From: CAZCZZ01 sp964503335
Lineage (GTDB): Bacteria; Verrucomicrobiota; Kiritimatiellia; CAIVKH01
Direction of reading: 5' to 3'
NCBI GenBank assembly: GCA_964503335.1
Contig: CAZCZZ010000016.1
Coordinates: 1 to 63,580 of the forward strand
DNA length: 63,580 bases
Part shown: one piece after another, positions 8,105 through 17,438 of the stretch
Numbering within the stretch: the first letter of the stretch is position 1
Layout of the letters: the number at the start of each line of letters is the position of its first letter
Program-made: the position numbers and the translations under genes
The notes under the pieces: model-generated
Seen by the model: only the letters and a program-made list of their open reading frames with translations
The model's database searches: none
What the model was told of the DNA's origin: nothing

Positions 8105-9118
8105 CTACTTCACGAAATCAACATAGACGGGCAGATGATCCGACACGTGGCCCTCGAAACCGGGAAGGATGTTCGAGTCGTGCGTCGCTACGCCACCGGG
8201 CAGCGATTCCAGCAACGTGACCTTCCACGGTGACTCGGTGGCGGCAGGCGATACGATCACGCGGTCGAAAGCCACAGGTGGAAATTCGCGCGCCGCATCG
8301 CCATAGCGGGTCGGCAATGTGAATCGCTTCTCCTTCGGTTCCTTGCGCCAGAGATCGACCCAATCCTTCAACGGTGACAACGACTCATCCGTCGTGAACT
8401 CCGAGGCATCAGGGTCCACATTCATGTCGCCTAGAACAGCCACTTCCCACGCTGTATCCGCGTGTGTCGCCATGAACGCATCGGCATCCTTGCGAAGGAT
8501 CTCGAGCGCACCCTTCCGCTGCGCCACATTGCGATTCCGGTTTCCATAATTGGATTTGAGGTGGACGACATAGACCAGCAGCGCGCGACCCTCTTCGAGC
8601 GGCACGGTGAAGCGGAGAAGCCCGCGCGTGGGGCGCCCCGCTCCTTTCAGCAAACCGAAATCGACTTCGACAACGTCCTGCAGCTCCACACGCGATAAAA
8701 CCGCCAGGTTCAGCTTCTGCACGTCGGGACCGCCCGCGCCAAGATCCGAGATGCAAACGTAGGGCATCGGCGGTTTGATCTTTGATGCGAGCTGCGAAAT
8801 CATCGCTGCGTTTTCGATCTCCTGCATCACCACAATATCGGCATTGATCTGGCTCAGCCGCTCGGCAGCCATGTCAGCATGTCGCGACGCGACCTCGGGG
8901 TTTCGCGATGGCTCATCGCCGATGCCATCCGTGAAGTTCTCCAGATTGTAGGTGCAGAGCCTGAACCGGTCGCCGACAGGGACAATTCCATCGCCCTTTG
9001 TCACGACCTTCGCCGGCTCGACGAGAGGATTTCCTTCATAGACAAAGAACTCCTCTGCCGACGCTACTGTTGCAGCGAAAAGGCAAACCGACAGAACCCG
9101 CTTCATGACCATGTTCAT
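8105..9118 (-). CDS. Exported endonuclease/exonuclease/phosphatase family protein
   Basis: A 337-aa protein of the DNase I/EEP metal-dependent phosphoesterase superfamily. It has an N-terminal signal peptide (VLSVCLFAATVASA). Conserved EEP elements are CTYNLENF, VVMQEIEN (metal-binding Glu), VVHLKSN, VAVLGDMNVDPD and the terminal GHVSDHLPVYV, so all catalytic positions are present. Export suggests degradation of extracellular nucleic acid or phosphodiesters, but the substrate cannot be read from sequence. A strong GGGGGG sits 7 nt before the first ATG. yajD lies downstream in the same transcript. Confidence 0.88.
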   Translation of the reverse strand: MNMVMKRVLSVCLFAATVASAEEFFVYEGNPLVEPAKVVTKGDGIVPVGDRFRLCTYNLENFTDGIGDEPSRNPEVASRHADMAAERLSQINADIVVMQEIENAAMISQLASKIKPPMPYVCISDLGAGGPDVQKLNLAVLSRVELQDVVEVDFGLLKGAGRPTRGLLRFTVPLEEGRALLVYVVHLKSNYGNRNRNVAQRKGALEILRKDADAFMATHADTAWEVAVLGDMNVDPDASEFTTDESLSPLKDWVDLWRKEPKEKRFTLPTRYGDAAREFPPVAFDRVIVSPAATESPWKVTLLESLPGGVATHDSNILPGFEGHVSDHLPVYVDFVK

Positions 9119-9137
9119 GCTGCATCCCCCCCGAATG

Positions 9138-9165
9138 AAAAAAGGGGCCGACTTCCGTCGGCCCC
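9138..9165 (-). terminator. Rho-independent terminator of the MORN gene
   Basis: The minus strand reads GGGGCCGAC-ggaa-GTCGGCCCC followed by TTTTTT: a perfect 9-bp stem, a 4-nt loop and a U-run, 28 bp past the MORN gene stop. It separates that gene from the EEP/yajD transcript. Confidence 0.9.
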
Positions 9166-9193
9166 TTCTTCTGAATTATGGCTGTGCGGACAA

Positions 9194-11245
9194 TTACTTG
9201 TCCTTCTTGCCGGCCTTACTGCCCTGAGGAACAACCTCGCCGCGGCCTTCCATCTTGCCCTGGCGCCATTCGCCAATGTAGGTCCATCCTTCCGGATGGT
9301 GGAGCGTGCCTTCGCCTTCCATCACGCCCGCGACCCACTGGCCTTCGTATTTCCAGCCGTCGGGATACGTCAAGCTGCCCTGACCCTCGCGTCGACCGTC
9401 AATCCAGTCGCCTTCGTACACGCCGCCGTCAGCCTGGGTGAGCTTGCCCTTGCCGCTGCGCTTGCCGTCTTTCCAGTCGCCCGAATAGACGCTGCCATCG
9501 GCCAGCTTGAGCGAACCCTGGCCGCTCATGCGATCACCCGACCACGTGCCTTCAAACACGCCGCCGTCCTTGTACGTGAACTTGCCCTGGCCCTCGCGCT
9601 TGTCGTTCTTCCACTGGCCTTCGTACACACCGCCGTCGGGCTGGACGAACTTGCCGCTGCCTTCCATCTGGTCGTTGACCCAGTCGCCCTCGTAGGTGCC
9701 GCCATTGGCGAACGTCAGTTTGCCGACACCGTCGCGTTTGCCGTTCTTCCATGCACCGGAGTACGAACTGCCATCGGGCTGCGTGAGCGTACCCTGCCCG
9801 CTCATGCCGTCGTTGGCGAATTCACCCTCGTAGCGACCGCCGTCCTGGAATGTCTGAACGCCCTTGCCGGACTTCTTGCCGTCCTTCCACGAACCCGTGT
9901 ACGTCCAGTTGCCGGGGAACTTCATTTCGCCCTGGCCATCCGCCGCGCCGTTCTTGAATTCGCCTGTGTAGACCCGTCCGTCGGCATACGTCAGTGTGCC
10001 CTGACCGCTCTGCGCGCCGTCCTGCCAGGTGCCCTGATACACATTGCCACCGGGGATCGTGAGTTTGCCGTTACCGCTCATGCGGCCGCCATCCCAGTCA
10101 CCGACGTATTCCCATCCATCGGTGTAGGAGAGCGTGCCTTGTCCAACACGCTTGCCCGTCTTCCACTGTCCGACATAGCTCCAGCCGTCGTTGTGGGTCA
10201 GCTTGCCAAGACCCTCGACGCGACCCGCCTTCCATTCGCCAACGTATTCCCAGAGGCCGGGAACGGAAAGTTTGCCCTGGCCTTCCATCAAACCATTAGC
10301 CCACTCGCCGATGTATTGGCGACCGTCGGGGAACAGGAACGTGCCGTAGCCGTGCATGCGACCATTGCGCCACTCACCCGTGTACTTCGGTCCCTTTTCC
10401 TTCACCGCCTCGGCCTTGGCCGTCTTTGCGGGCTTCCAGTCGGAACGAACATTCAAATCGGAATCAATCGCGACATCGAGGGCACCGAGTTGCTGGATAA
10501 CGGACAAGCCAACGCCAGCGCCAGCGCGGGCATCGGTCGTCTTGACGGCTTCGGGAACGGACGACGCGGCCTTCGGTTCATCCACCTTCGCCACCGCGGC
10601 CTTGGCCTCGGGCTTGGCTTCCGACTTCACTTCAGCCTTGGGCTCTTCCGCCTTCTTGGCGACAGCCTTCACCGGCTCCTCGACCTTCTTCTCTTCAACA
10701 AGGACCGGGGCAGCCTTCGCTTCCTCGATCTGCTTCTCGACGACGGCCCGCGGCGACACGTCTGCGACGGGAACGGGATCAGCCGGCTTGGCTTCGGCAA
10801 CGGGAGCAGCCACCGGCGCGGCTTCGACAACCGGCGCCGGCGTGGGCTCAACGGCTTTGGCAGCTTCGGCTTCTTCGCTCGCCTTGCGCGCTTCGAGTTC
10901 GGATTCCAGCTTGCGCTTCAGTTCTTCGAGTGACGCCAGTTCGGCGTTGAGCTGCTCGGACTGGGCCTGCTTGGCGACGCCCTTCTGCTGGTTGAGCTTT
11001 TCCTGAAGGCGAGCCTTGGCGCGAGCAAACGCGTCCATCGCCGTGCCTGATTCCGCCGTGCGCGGTGCGGCCATGGGATCTACTGCGTCTGCGCCAAGCT
11101 TGAGCGACGTGCCCTTCTGGGCGTCGGCGGCCTCGCTAAGCGACGACTGCGGCACGGCTTGTGCGGGTTGTTCTGCAGACTGTACGTGCGCGACATAGAG
11201 GCCGGCAACGGCCGCGCTGGCAAGGATTAGGATCTTCTTCATCAT
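9194..11245 (-). CDS. Exported 17-repeat MORN protein
   Basis: A 683-aa protein: signal peptide (about 1-24, ending AHVQSA), a helical probably coiled-coil segment (about 70-130), an Ala/Pro/Glu/Lys-rich spacer to about 285, then 17 consecutive 23-residue MORN units from 288 to about 678. Units follow YxGxWxxGxxxGxGxLxxxDGxx, for example YEGQWKNDKREGQGKFTY. MORN arrays form long beta-hairpin rods that bind proteins or lipids; a periplasmic or surface scaffold role is inferred. The repeats diverge at DNA level, arguing against recent expansion. It is a single gene with its own terminator. Confidence 0.9.
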   Translation of the reverse strand: MMKKILILASAAVAGLYVAHVQSAEQPAQAVPQSSLSEAADAQKGTSLKLGADAVDPMAAPRTAESGTAMDAFARAKARLQEKLNQQKGVAKQAQSEQLNAELASLEELKRKLESELEARKASEEAEAAKAVEPTPAPVVEAAPVAAPVAEAKPADPVPVADVSPRAVVEKQIEEAKAAPVLVEEKKVEEPVKAVAKKAEEPKAEVKSEAKPEAKAAVAKVDEPKAASSVPEAVKTTDARAGAGVGLSVIQQLGALDVAIDSDLNVRSDWKPAKTAKAEAVKEKGPKYTGEWRNGRMHGYGTFLFPDGRQYIGEWANGLMEGQGKLSVPGLWEYVGEWKAGRVEGLGKLTHNDGWSYVGQWKTGKRVGQGTLSYTDGWEYVGDWDGGRMSGNGKLTIPGGNVYQGTWQDGAQSGQGTLTYADGRVYTGEFKNGAADGQGEMKFPGNWTYTGSWKDGKKSGKGVQTFQDGGRYEGEFANDGMSGQGTLTQPDGSSYSGAWKNGKRDGVGKLTFANGGTYEGDWVNDQMEGSGKFVQPDGGVYEGQWKNDKREGQGKFTYKDGGVFEGTWSGDRMSGQGSLKLADGSVYSGDWKDGKRSGKGKLTQADGGVYEGDWIDGRREGQGSLTYPDGWKYEGQWVAGVMEGEGTLHHPEGWTYIGEWRQGKMEGRGEVVPQGSKAGKKDK

Positions 11246-11422
11246 GTTCTTCGTCCCGGTTGGTCAACTCATGCTGAATTGCAGAAATCGTAAGCGGTAT
11301 AAGCCGTGTAACTTGCCAAGACATTGGGCCACATCAAGCTTTCTTTTCGGCGGTTTGCGCCTGAAAAGGCCTTGTCCCGGCGCCTCGGGCATGCGGCAGC
11401 GAGGTGGTCTTCCTATCAGGAG

Positions 11423-11442
11423 GGGCACGCTGCTTCGTGCCC
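11423..11442. repeat. Stem-loop downstream of wecB
   Basis: GGGCACG-ctgctt-CGTGCCC, a perfect 7-bp stem 12 bp past the wecB stop. There is no U-run, so it may be a dispersed inverted repeat rather than a classical terminator. The rest of the 209-bp gap to the MORN gene shows no gene. Confidence 0.5.
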
Positions 11443-11454
11443 GATCGCGTCCAT

Positions 11455-12552
11455 TCAGCGCATCAGAATCTCGGCAATCCGCTGGGATGCATGTCCGTCG
11501 CCGTATGGGTTACGGGCCCCGGACATGCGGGCGTATTCTGCTTTGTCATTGAAGAGACGATGCAGGGCGGCCTCGATCTTTTGGCGATGCGGGCCGACGA
11601 GCTCGCACGTGCCGGCCGCGACACCTTCCGGGCGCTCCGTCACGTCGCGCAGGACCAGAACCGGCTTGCCGAGCGACGGGGCCTCTTCCTGGACACCGCC
11701 GGAGTCCGACAGCATCAGGTACGCCCCGTTCATGGCGTGAAGGAACGTGACATAGTCGAGTGGTTCCGTGAGCACGACGTTGGGCTCGTTGCCGAGAATC
11801 TCCCTGGCCGGCTTGCTGACGTTTGGATTCGGATGGACGGGATACCAGACGTACACGTCGCGATGGGCGCGAGCGAAGTCACGAACGGTCTGGAAGACCT
11901 CAACGACCTTCTCCCCGAAGATCTCGCGGCGGTGGCAGGTCATCAGGATGTACTGCGCGCCATCCGGTACCGGTTTGGGTGGTGGCTGGGTCCGTCCCAC
12001 GACGTACTTCAAGGCGTCGATGACGGTATTGCCCGTGACGTGAATCGTCTTCGGGTCGATACCTTCGGGCAGCAGGTTGTCCGCCGACTCCTGCGTAGGC
12101 GCAAAATGATAGCGCGCGACCAGCGCCGCGACCCGGCGATTGAACTCCTCCGGGAACGGCGACCAGCGATCGCCCGTGCGCAGGCCCGCTTCGATATGTC
12201 CGAATGGAACATGCGTGTAGAAGCAGGCGACCGAAGCGGCCATCACGGTCGTCGTGTCGCCCTGCGCCAGCACCACGTCGGGCTTGTTCGACACAAGGTA
12301 GTCGTGCATCGCCGACAACACGCGCACCGTCACGTCCGTCAGCGTCTGGTTCGCCTTCATGATGTCGAGATCGACATCAGGCTTCAGGTCGAACGTGGTC
12401 ATCATCTGGTCGAGAATCTGGCGATGCTGCCCCGTTGACATCACGATCGGTTCGAACAAATCCGGACGCTTGCGCAATTCCAGAATCACCGGTGCCACTT
12501 TTACGGCCTCCGGCCGCGTCCCCACCACACACAAAACCTTCTTCCTGGCCAT
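11455..12552 (-). CDS. wecB: UDP-N-acetylglucosamine 2-epimerase (non-hydrolysing)
   Basis: A 365-aa cytoplasmic enzyme interconverting UDP-GlcNAc and UDP-ManNAc for surface polysaccharide synthesis. Family landmarks: VVGTRPEAVKVAPVI at the N-terminus, VLAQGDTTTVMA, GHIEAGLRTGD, PFPEEFNRR, THP-equivalent CHRRE, YPVHPNPNV, and the UDP-binding SDSGGVQEEAPSLGKPVLV followed by TERPEGV. Length matches the family. It is isolated on the minus strand, away from the other polysaccharide genes of the window (48-52 kb). Confidence 0.96.
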   Translation of the reverse strand: MARKKVLCVVGTRPEAVKVAPVILELRKRPDLFEPIVMSTGQHRQILDQMMTTFDLKPDVDLDIMKANQTLTDVTVRVLSAMHDYLVSNKPDVVLAQGDTTTVMAASVACFYTHVPFGHIEAGLRTGDRWSPFPEEFNRRVAALVARYHFAPTQESADNLLPEGIDPKTIHVTGNTVIDALKYVVGRTQPPPKPVPDGAQYILMTCHRREIFGEKVVEVFQTVRDFARAHRDVYVWYPVHPNPNVSKPAREILGNEPNVVLTEPLDYVTFLHAMNGAYLMLSDSGGVQEEAPSLGKPVLVLRDVTERPEGVAAGTCELVGPHRQKIEAALHRLFNDKAEYARMSGARNPYGDGHASQRIAEILMR

Positions 12553-12660
12553 GATTTAGAAATCCAATCCCTTCGGCGTTAAGAAAACACCGCCGCATGG
12601 TAAGGGTTTGATGGCTGTCGGCAAGCGTGCGCTGGCATGATTTCTCGTGTCACAACCCGG

Positions 12661-13404
12661 TCAGTCTCCACCACATCCCCCACCCCCGCAGCCGCCACCG
12701 CCACAGCCCGAGTCGGACGACCCGGCGGAACCGCACGATCCACAGCCGCTTCCGCAGGACCCCGGACCACCCTTCCCGCGCGTCGAGAACCACCAGATGA
12801 GGATCACGGCGGCACAGACCAAGATGACGATGACCAGCAAGGAAGCAGAGCCGGATGCGTATGCACCGGAGCAGAAGATGCCGAGCGAGATCAGGCCAAG
12901 AGAGGCTGCGACCTTACGGAAGCGACTCTTTTCGATCACGAAGAAGCGATCGCGGGACACCCAGAGCGGATTTGAGGTTTGCGCAAAGCGCAGTTCCGCG
13001 GACGGCCAGATGTCGCGGGGCGGCGGCTCATCAAACTCGCGCTCGTACAGGCGGAGGGTGTGTTCATATTGGGCGCGGTAGCGCGAGTCCTCGACCACGC
13101 CGCCCTGTGTCGGCCCGTGATGCAGCGGACGACAGAGCACATTCTGGCAGAGCTCCGTCCAGTACGATCGCGTATAGCAGAGATGCAGGTGCCACGCCTG
13201 GTCCACCGCCACAGACGGCGTGACAGCGCTATCCGAAACGCAGGCCAGGTAGACGAACCGGAAGTATTCACGAAGCACACGCTCCGCGAAATCCGGACGC
13301 CAGGCATTCTCGCGCGCCAGCCTCCGCGCAAACGACAGCTCAGGCTTGCCGTGATCGATCTCGAACGCGACCAGACGCACGTCCAGTTCCGGGTTTGTCT
13401 TCAT
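12661..13404 (-). CDS. GRDP-like protein with Gly/Cys-rich tail
   Basis: A 247-aa protein. The N-terminal 130 residues resemble the glycine-rich-domain-containing protein family: AVDQAWHLHLCYTRSYW and the segment around CRPLHHGPTQGG with paired His. One or two transmembrane helices follow (about 165-210). The last 35 residues are a Gly/Cys/Ser repeat with GCGGGGCGGGGCGG. Similar tails occur in bacterial membrane proteins of unknown role; metal binding or disulphide linkage is possible but inferred. Confidence 0.7.
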   Translation of the reverse strand: MKTNPELDVRLVAFEIDHGKPELSFARRLARENAWRPDFAERVLREYFRFVYLACVSDSAVTPSVAVDQAWHLHLCYTRSYWTELCQNVLCRPLHHGPTQGGVVEDSRYRAQYEHTLRLYEREFDEPPPRDIWPSAELRFAQTSNPLWVSRDRFFVIEKSRFRKVAASLGLISLGIFCSGAYASGSASLLVIVILVCAAVILIWWFSTRGKGGPGSCGSGCGSCGSAGSSDSGCGGGGCGGGGCGGD

Positions 13405-13565
13405 GTCTTGCCGTCAAATCTTGCCGTGCCGAGTCGACAGAGGTCGAGGATTAACCCGCGTGACCGCGTTGAGGCGCGGTACGCGGCTCTCACGCGGCGT
13501 CTCGCAGGGCACTGCTACGGCCGCCCCCATCAACCATTCACTATTCGACCCCCCCCGCCTTCGGC

Positions 13566-13598
13566 AAAACGAAAGGCCCCGTTCGGGTGAACGGGGCC
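13566..13598 (-). terminator. Rho-independent terminator of the OmpA gene
   Basis: GGCCCCGTTC-gggt-GAACGGGGCC (13575-13598) is a perfect 10-bp stem. On the minus strand it is followed by TTTCGTTTT. It lies 27 bp beyond the OmpA-like gene stop. Confidence 0.88.
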
Positions 13599-13625
13599 TT
13601 GTCGCGTGAATGCGATTGGATTCGG

Positions 13626-14990
13626 TTACTTGTCGTTGATGGCGGTGCCGCTGTCGGACGCGCCGGCTGCTTCGCCGTCCGCGGTAATGGCGTCGCCGCT
13701 CGTGACGTTCGTGTCACCGGAGGCGTCACCGGAACCGCTGCTCGTGTCCACGGTGCCGCTCGGGCGGATGTAGACTTCGGTGCGGCGGTTCTTCTGCATG
13801 TTGACTTCGGTGTCGTTCGGGGCGACGGGACGATCGAAGCCGTAGCCCTTGTGGGTCAGGCGGGAGCGATCGATGCCACCCACGGTGACGAGGTAATCCT
13901 CGACGGCCTTGGCGCGGCGTTCCGAGAGGCGGATGTTGTAGTCGCGCTTGGACGTCTTGCGCTTGTCGGCGTGGCCTTCAATGCGGGCCGAGGCGCCGGG
14001 GTCACGCTGCAGGACCTTCACGATGACATCGAGTTCGTCATAGTCCGACGAACGAAGGATCGCCTTGTCGTAATCGAACTCGATGTTGAGCGTGTAGAGC
14101 TGGAGGTCGTCCGCGCCGTTCAGGGGGTCGGTGTTGTCTTCGATGACCTCATGGCCATCGGCGACGCCGCCGTCATCCGTGTCGCGGTCGAGCGGGTTCG
14201 TCTTGTAGCTGAGGACTTCGGGGCCATCCTTGAGCGCGTCCCAATCGGAATCGGGATTCAGCGGATCGGTATTGTGCTGGAGCACTTCCTCGCCGTCGGA
14301 CAGGCCGTCCTTATCGGTGTCGGGATCGTAGGGATCGGTACCGATCTCGGCTTCCCGGGAATCCGTCAGGCCATCGCCATCGCTGTCAATGTCGCCACCC
14401 GCCACGGAATAGACCGGCTTGACCTGGGCGCCCCACCGATTGTTCACACCGATGAAGGCCATCTGGTCGAACTCCGTATCCACGCCGGCCACGGCGCTGC
14501 GGAAGTCGAAGCGGACTGACCACACGTCGTTGAAGTGATACCAGAGGCCCGCACCGATATTCATCATGACCTCAGGGTTGCCATCGCCGAGGTCTTCCTC
14601 GTAGTACATGAGGTTGCCGCCGACGGATACGTAGGGATCCCAGCGCAGGTTCTTCGCGTTGCGGAGATGCAACAAAGCGTCGAGCTGCAGGCCGACGGCC
14701 CAGACGGGTCCATCCAGTTCGAAGCGCTCGGGGTTGTCGAATTCGCTGTTGTCGAGTTCAGGGAAGACATTCAGGCCGACTTCCGTGCCGAAGAACTCAT
14801 TCCAGTCCTTGCCGAGGCGGAGGCCGATGAATCCGCCCGGATTCACGGGTTCGTCACCCTCGTAGTGGATGTAACCGATGCCCGCGCCCGCATACCACGG
14901 TGCTTCATCGAAAAGATCGCGTTCAGCCGCCTGTGAGAACGAGGACGTCGCGAGGAGACCCGCGAGGAGAAAACGCCAAAGCTGTCGCAT
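13626..14990 (-). CDS. OmpA-family outer membrane protein with TSP3 repeats
   Basis: A 454-aa protein: signal peptide ending SFSQA, an N-terminal outer-membrane beta-barrel domain (about 25-195), a block of thrombospondin type 3 calcium-binding repeats (about 200-310: DSDGDGLTDSREAEIGTDP, DTDKDGLSDGEE and so on), an OmpA peptidoglycan-binding domain (about 320-410, with IEGHADKRKTSKRDYNIRLSE and the closing NRRTEVYI) and a Ser/Gly/Asp-rich tail. This is the OprF/OmpA plan linking outer membrane and murein. The ATG at 14990 was chosen because AGGAG lies 8 nt upstream and the signal peptide starts there. Confidence 0.93.
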   Translation of the reverse strand: MRQLWRFLLAGLLATSSFSQAAERDLFDEAPWYAGAGIGYIHYEGDEPVNPGGFIGLRLGKDWNEFFGTEVGLNVFPELDNSEFDNPERFELDGPVWAVGLQLDALLHLRNAKNLRWDPYVSVGGNLMYYEEDLGDGNPEVMMNIGAGLWYHFNDVWSVRFDFRSAVAGVDTEFDQMAFIGVNNRWGAQVKPVYSVAGGDIDSDGDGLTDSREAEIGTDPYDPDTDKDGLSDGEEVLQHNTDPLNPDSDWDALKDGPEVLSYKTNPLDRDTDDGGVADGHEVIEDNTDPLNGADDLQLYTLNIEFDYDKAILRSSDYDELDVIVKVLQRDPGASARIEGHADKRKTSKRDYNIRLSERRAKAVEDYLVTVGGIDRSRLTHKGYGFDRPVAPNDTEVNMQKNRRTEVYIRPSGTVDTSSGSGDASGDTNVTSGDAITADGEAAGASDSGTAINDK

Positions 14991-15039
14991 GAACAACACT
15001 CCTGTTTCGTTGGAATTGAGCTTCAAAAACTGCTTTGTG

Positions 15040-15068
15040 GCTATAATGGCAGACCGCGCCAAAAGCAA
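15040..15068 (-). promoter_or_regulatory. Predicted promoter of the OmpA-like gene
   Basis: Minus strand TTGCTT (15068-15063) and TATAGC (15045-15040) with 17-bp spacing, about 50 nt ahead of the start codon. Only a moderate match to the sigma70 consensus. Confidence 0.4.
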
Positions 15069-15104
15069 TAGAAAAGCAGGTCGCGGGAGGGTCTAAGGCA
15101 TCCG

Positions 15105-15446
15105 CTAGATGTGTAGCATGCCGGTAAGAAGGGCCACGAGCAGCAGGACGCATAACGCCAGCAGGATCAGGGAAAAGAGCGGCAGCGGACTGTTGTCGAT
15201 CTTCCGACGCTCGAATTTGGAGATCGACGCCAGCACGGCCAGGACCAGCGACGTCAGCAGGACGGCAAGGAAAGCCACGAAGTTTTTCGTGCTATAGGGC
15301 ACCACGGCCCCAGCTTTGCCGACAAGCGGCAGCACCATGCACACGACCAGAAACGACAACCCGGACGCGACGGTGAGGACCGTGCCGACCCAGGGCGTGG
15401 CGAAAAACGTTGTCGGTGCTTCCTGCTGTGCTGACTTTGTGCTCAT
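15105..15446 (-). CDS. Three-helix membrane protein, unknown function
   Basis: A 113-aa protein with predicted membrane segments at about 20-42 (VGTVLTVASGLSFLVVCM), 55-75 (VAFLAVLLTSLVLAVLAS) and 88-110. A short cytoplasmic KFERRKID loop lies between helices two and three. No family recognised. It follows the DUF4139 gene by 15 nt on the same strand and is probably the last gene of that operon. Confidence 0.7.
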   Translation of the reverse strand: MSTKSAQQEAPTTFFATPWVGTVLTVASGLSFLVVCMVLPLVGKAGAVVPYSTKNFVAFLAVLLTSLVLAVLASISKFERRKIDNSPLPLFSLILLALCVLLLVALLTGMLHI

Positions 15447-15461
15447 ACCGGCCTTCCTATC

Positions 15462-17438
15462 CTACTCAAGATTGAGATTCGAGAGGAATTCATCCCTCTC
15501 CGCCTGCTTTTGACGCAGTTCGAGCCCTGCCTGTTCACGACGGGTCTGTATCGAATAGATGGCTTCCTCCTGCTCGGCAAGTTTTCTTTCCCACTTCGTG
15601 TAGGTGTCGGACGTCCGGGAAACGGTGTTCATGTTCTCGCGGATGCGCGTCTGGTCACGCTCAATAGCCGCATAGCGCTGCTCCAGGTCCCTGAGTTCCT
15701 CCTCCAGCTTTGCGGCCTGCGCCTGCAACGCCGCCGCCTTCGACAAGGCCTCGCGGACCCCCGCCGAGATGACCTTCTGGTTGAGGTAGTAGCCGATCGA
15801 AGCGGGATCCATCTGGCCGATATGCATCGACTGCTGCTGGATCTGCACTTCGCGCACGGCCAGCTTCGACGGAGCGGTCGCCACCGGCACATCGGAGAAG
15901 AATCGGTACAACTCCGGCGTCTCCTCGTCCGCCTTCCGCTCCCCGCCGAGTTCCCAACCCTGGCGCCGGGGATGCTCAACGATGACCGTCCGCGCTTCCT
16001 TGCCTTTGTTGCGGATGACATACGTCGTGTCCTGCACCAGCTTGCGCGACGTCGTCACGGCGCCACGCTGGATCTTCACCGACACAATCTCCTCCGCCTT
16101 CGAATCGCGCTCCACGCGCACGTCGCGCGAAAGGTCGATGCTGAAGGACAGCAGCCGCTTGTCGCCGGCCATCAAATCGGCAATCCGCGCATCGCCCGCA
16201 TAAATCCCCGCCTCGATGACCGTGATCGGACCACCCTTAAGGCTCAGCCCCGACGTGTTCTCCAGTTCGACCCCGTTCAACGGATGCACATCGTTCACGC
16301 CCTCGTTAAAGATGGAAAGGGAGCGCCCCTTCACCGACTGATTCACAATCGGCACCATCGCCGACTGCTGGCGAGGAAGCGTCAGCGGCTTGTCGATCGC
16401 ATACTCAAAGAGCTCGCCCGCCTCGCGCGTCTTGACCTGAGGCTGCATCTCCTGCGGAGCAATCCCCTTGGCCATCCTCGAGAAGCGCATCGGTGCAGGA
16501 GCCGCTGCAGGCGCAGCCGACTCTGCCGCCATCAGCATATCGCCCTCCCCGCCGAACGCCTCCATCGCATCCTGATAGACAGGCGGCGGCGCTGAGGTTC
16601 CCACATCGTTCTCCACCATGGGCCGTTTCACGTAGAGTGGGTCATACAGGTTCTGCACGAACGACAGCGGCTTGCCGGAGACAAGTGACAGCGCAATGTC
16701 CTTCCAATCCTCATCGGAAGTGTTCTCCACATGCGCCCAGCCCTGCAGGAACACGGACTTCTCCTCGATGTTGAGACGATAGCTCGTTTTCCACACCGGT
16801 GCTTCGAGCAGGTAGCCCATGCGGACTTCGCGCGACCCGCCTTCTCCGAACGTGAGCCGCATCGCCTTCTTGCCTTGGTCGAGATTCGCAGCCATGAGTT
16901 CGAGCGACTTTGCGATGTCCTCGCGCACGCCTTCATCCAGCACCTCGAAGCTCTCCATCGTATCGAAATCCATGGTGTGGATGACGCCGTCCACGGAGAG
17001 ATTCAGGAACCAGCGTTCGAACGTATCCTCGTCGTCGCGCACTGTGGTCATCTCCGCGCCGACGACGGTGCCCTCGACCGCTTCGCCGCCACGGACCTTC
17101 ACGCGCACGGGAACACCGCGCAGCCGATTGAGAAGCGTGTGTCGTTCGGGATTGTCGCCGAGATAGATGCGGAAGGCGCGCAGGGTCCTGTCCAGCGGAT
17201 CGCGCGCGTCGTACGTCACCGTGGGCGCCCCGCCCTTCCCGTCGAGGATCAGCAGCGACTTGATTACGTCCATCATCTGGTCCGACGTGAACGTCATCTC
17301 GATGCTGTCGCCGTCCTTCACGGTGTCGGACCGTTCGAAGTACCCGACACCGCTGTCGAACAACACAACCTGTTTGAGCGGAAGCGCCGCGTGCGTGACG
17401 GAGACTGCGAGGAGACTCAAAGCGAGCGAGAGTTTCAT
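15462..17438 (-). CDS. DUF4139 domain exported protein
   Basis: A 658-aa protein with signal peptide (1-17). It opens with ALPLKQVVLFDSGVGYFER, typical of the DUF4139/MuiA-type group. The central region carries the DUF4139 beta-sandwich elements VWKTSYRLN, GWAHVENTSDEDWKDI and LSLVSGKPLSF, and the last about 95 residues form a coiled coil. Function unknown; relatives are envelope proteins. The ATG at 17438 overlaps the stop of the acyltransferase as ATGA, which fixes the start and implies coupling. Confidence 0.85.
   Translation of the reverse strand: MKLSLALSLLAVSVTHAALPLKQVVLFDSGVGYFERSDTVKDGDSIEMTFTSDQMMDVIKSLLILDGKGGAPTVTYDARDPLDRTLRAFRIYLGDNPERHTLLNRLRGVPVRVKVRGGEAVEGTVVGAEMTTVRDDEDTFERWFLNLSVDGVIHTMDFDTMESFEVLDEGVREDIAKSLELMAANLDQGKKAMRLTFGEGGSREVRMGYLLEAPVWKTSYRLNIEEKSVFLQGWAHVENTSDEDWKDIALSLVSGKPLSFVQNLYDPLYVKRPMVENDVGTSAPPPVYQDAMEAFGGEGDMLMAAESAAPAAAPAPMRFSRMAKGIAPQEMQPQVKTREAGELFEYAIDKPLTLPRQQSAMVPIVNQSVKGRSLSIFNEGVNDVHPLNGVELENTSGLSLKGGPITVIEAGIYAGDARIADLMAGDKRLLSFSIDLSRDVRVERDSKAEEIVSVKIQRGAVTTSRKLVQDTTYVIRNKGKEARTVIVEHPRRQGWELGGERKADEETPELYRFFSDVPVATAPSKLAVREVQIQQQSMHIGQMDPASIGYYLNQKVISAGVREALSKAAALQAQAAKLEEELRDLEQRYAAIERDQTRIRENMNTVSRTSDTYTKWERKLAEQEEAIYSIQTRREQAGLELRQKQAERDEFLSNLNLE

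Noticed and set aside
8879..10933. 684-codon plus-strand frame opposite the EEP and MORN genes
   Set aside because: Antisense to two recognisable proteins and created by the 69-bp MORN periodicity; its apparent repeats mirror the MORN units.
9477..11000. Possible CRISPR or tandem DNA repeat from the regular 69-bp spacing
   Set aside because: The periodicity is the protein-coding MORN array; units are diverged and there are no spacers or cas genes.
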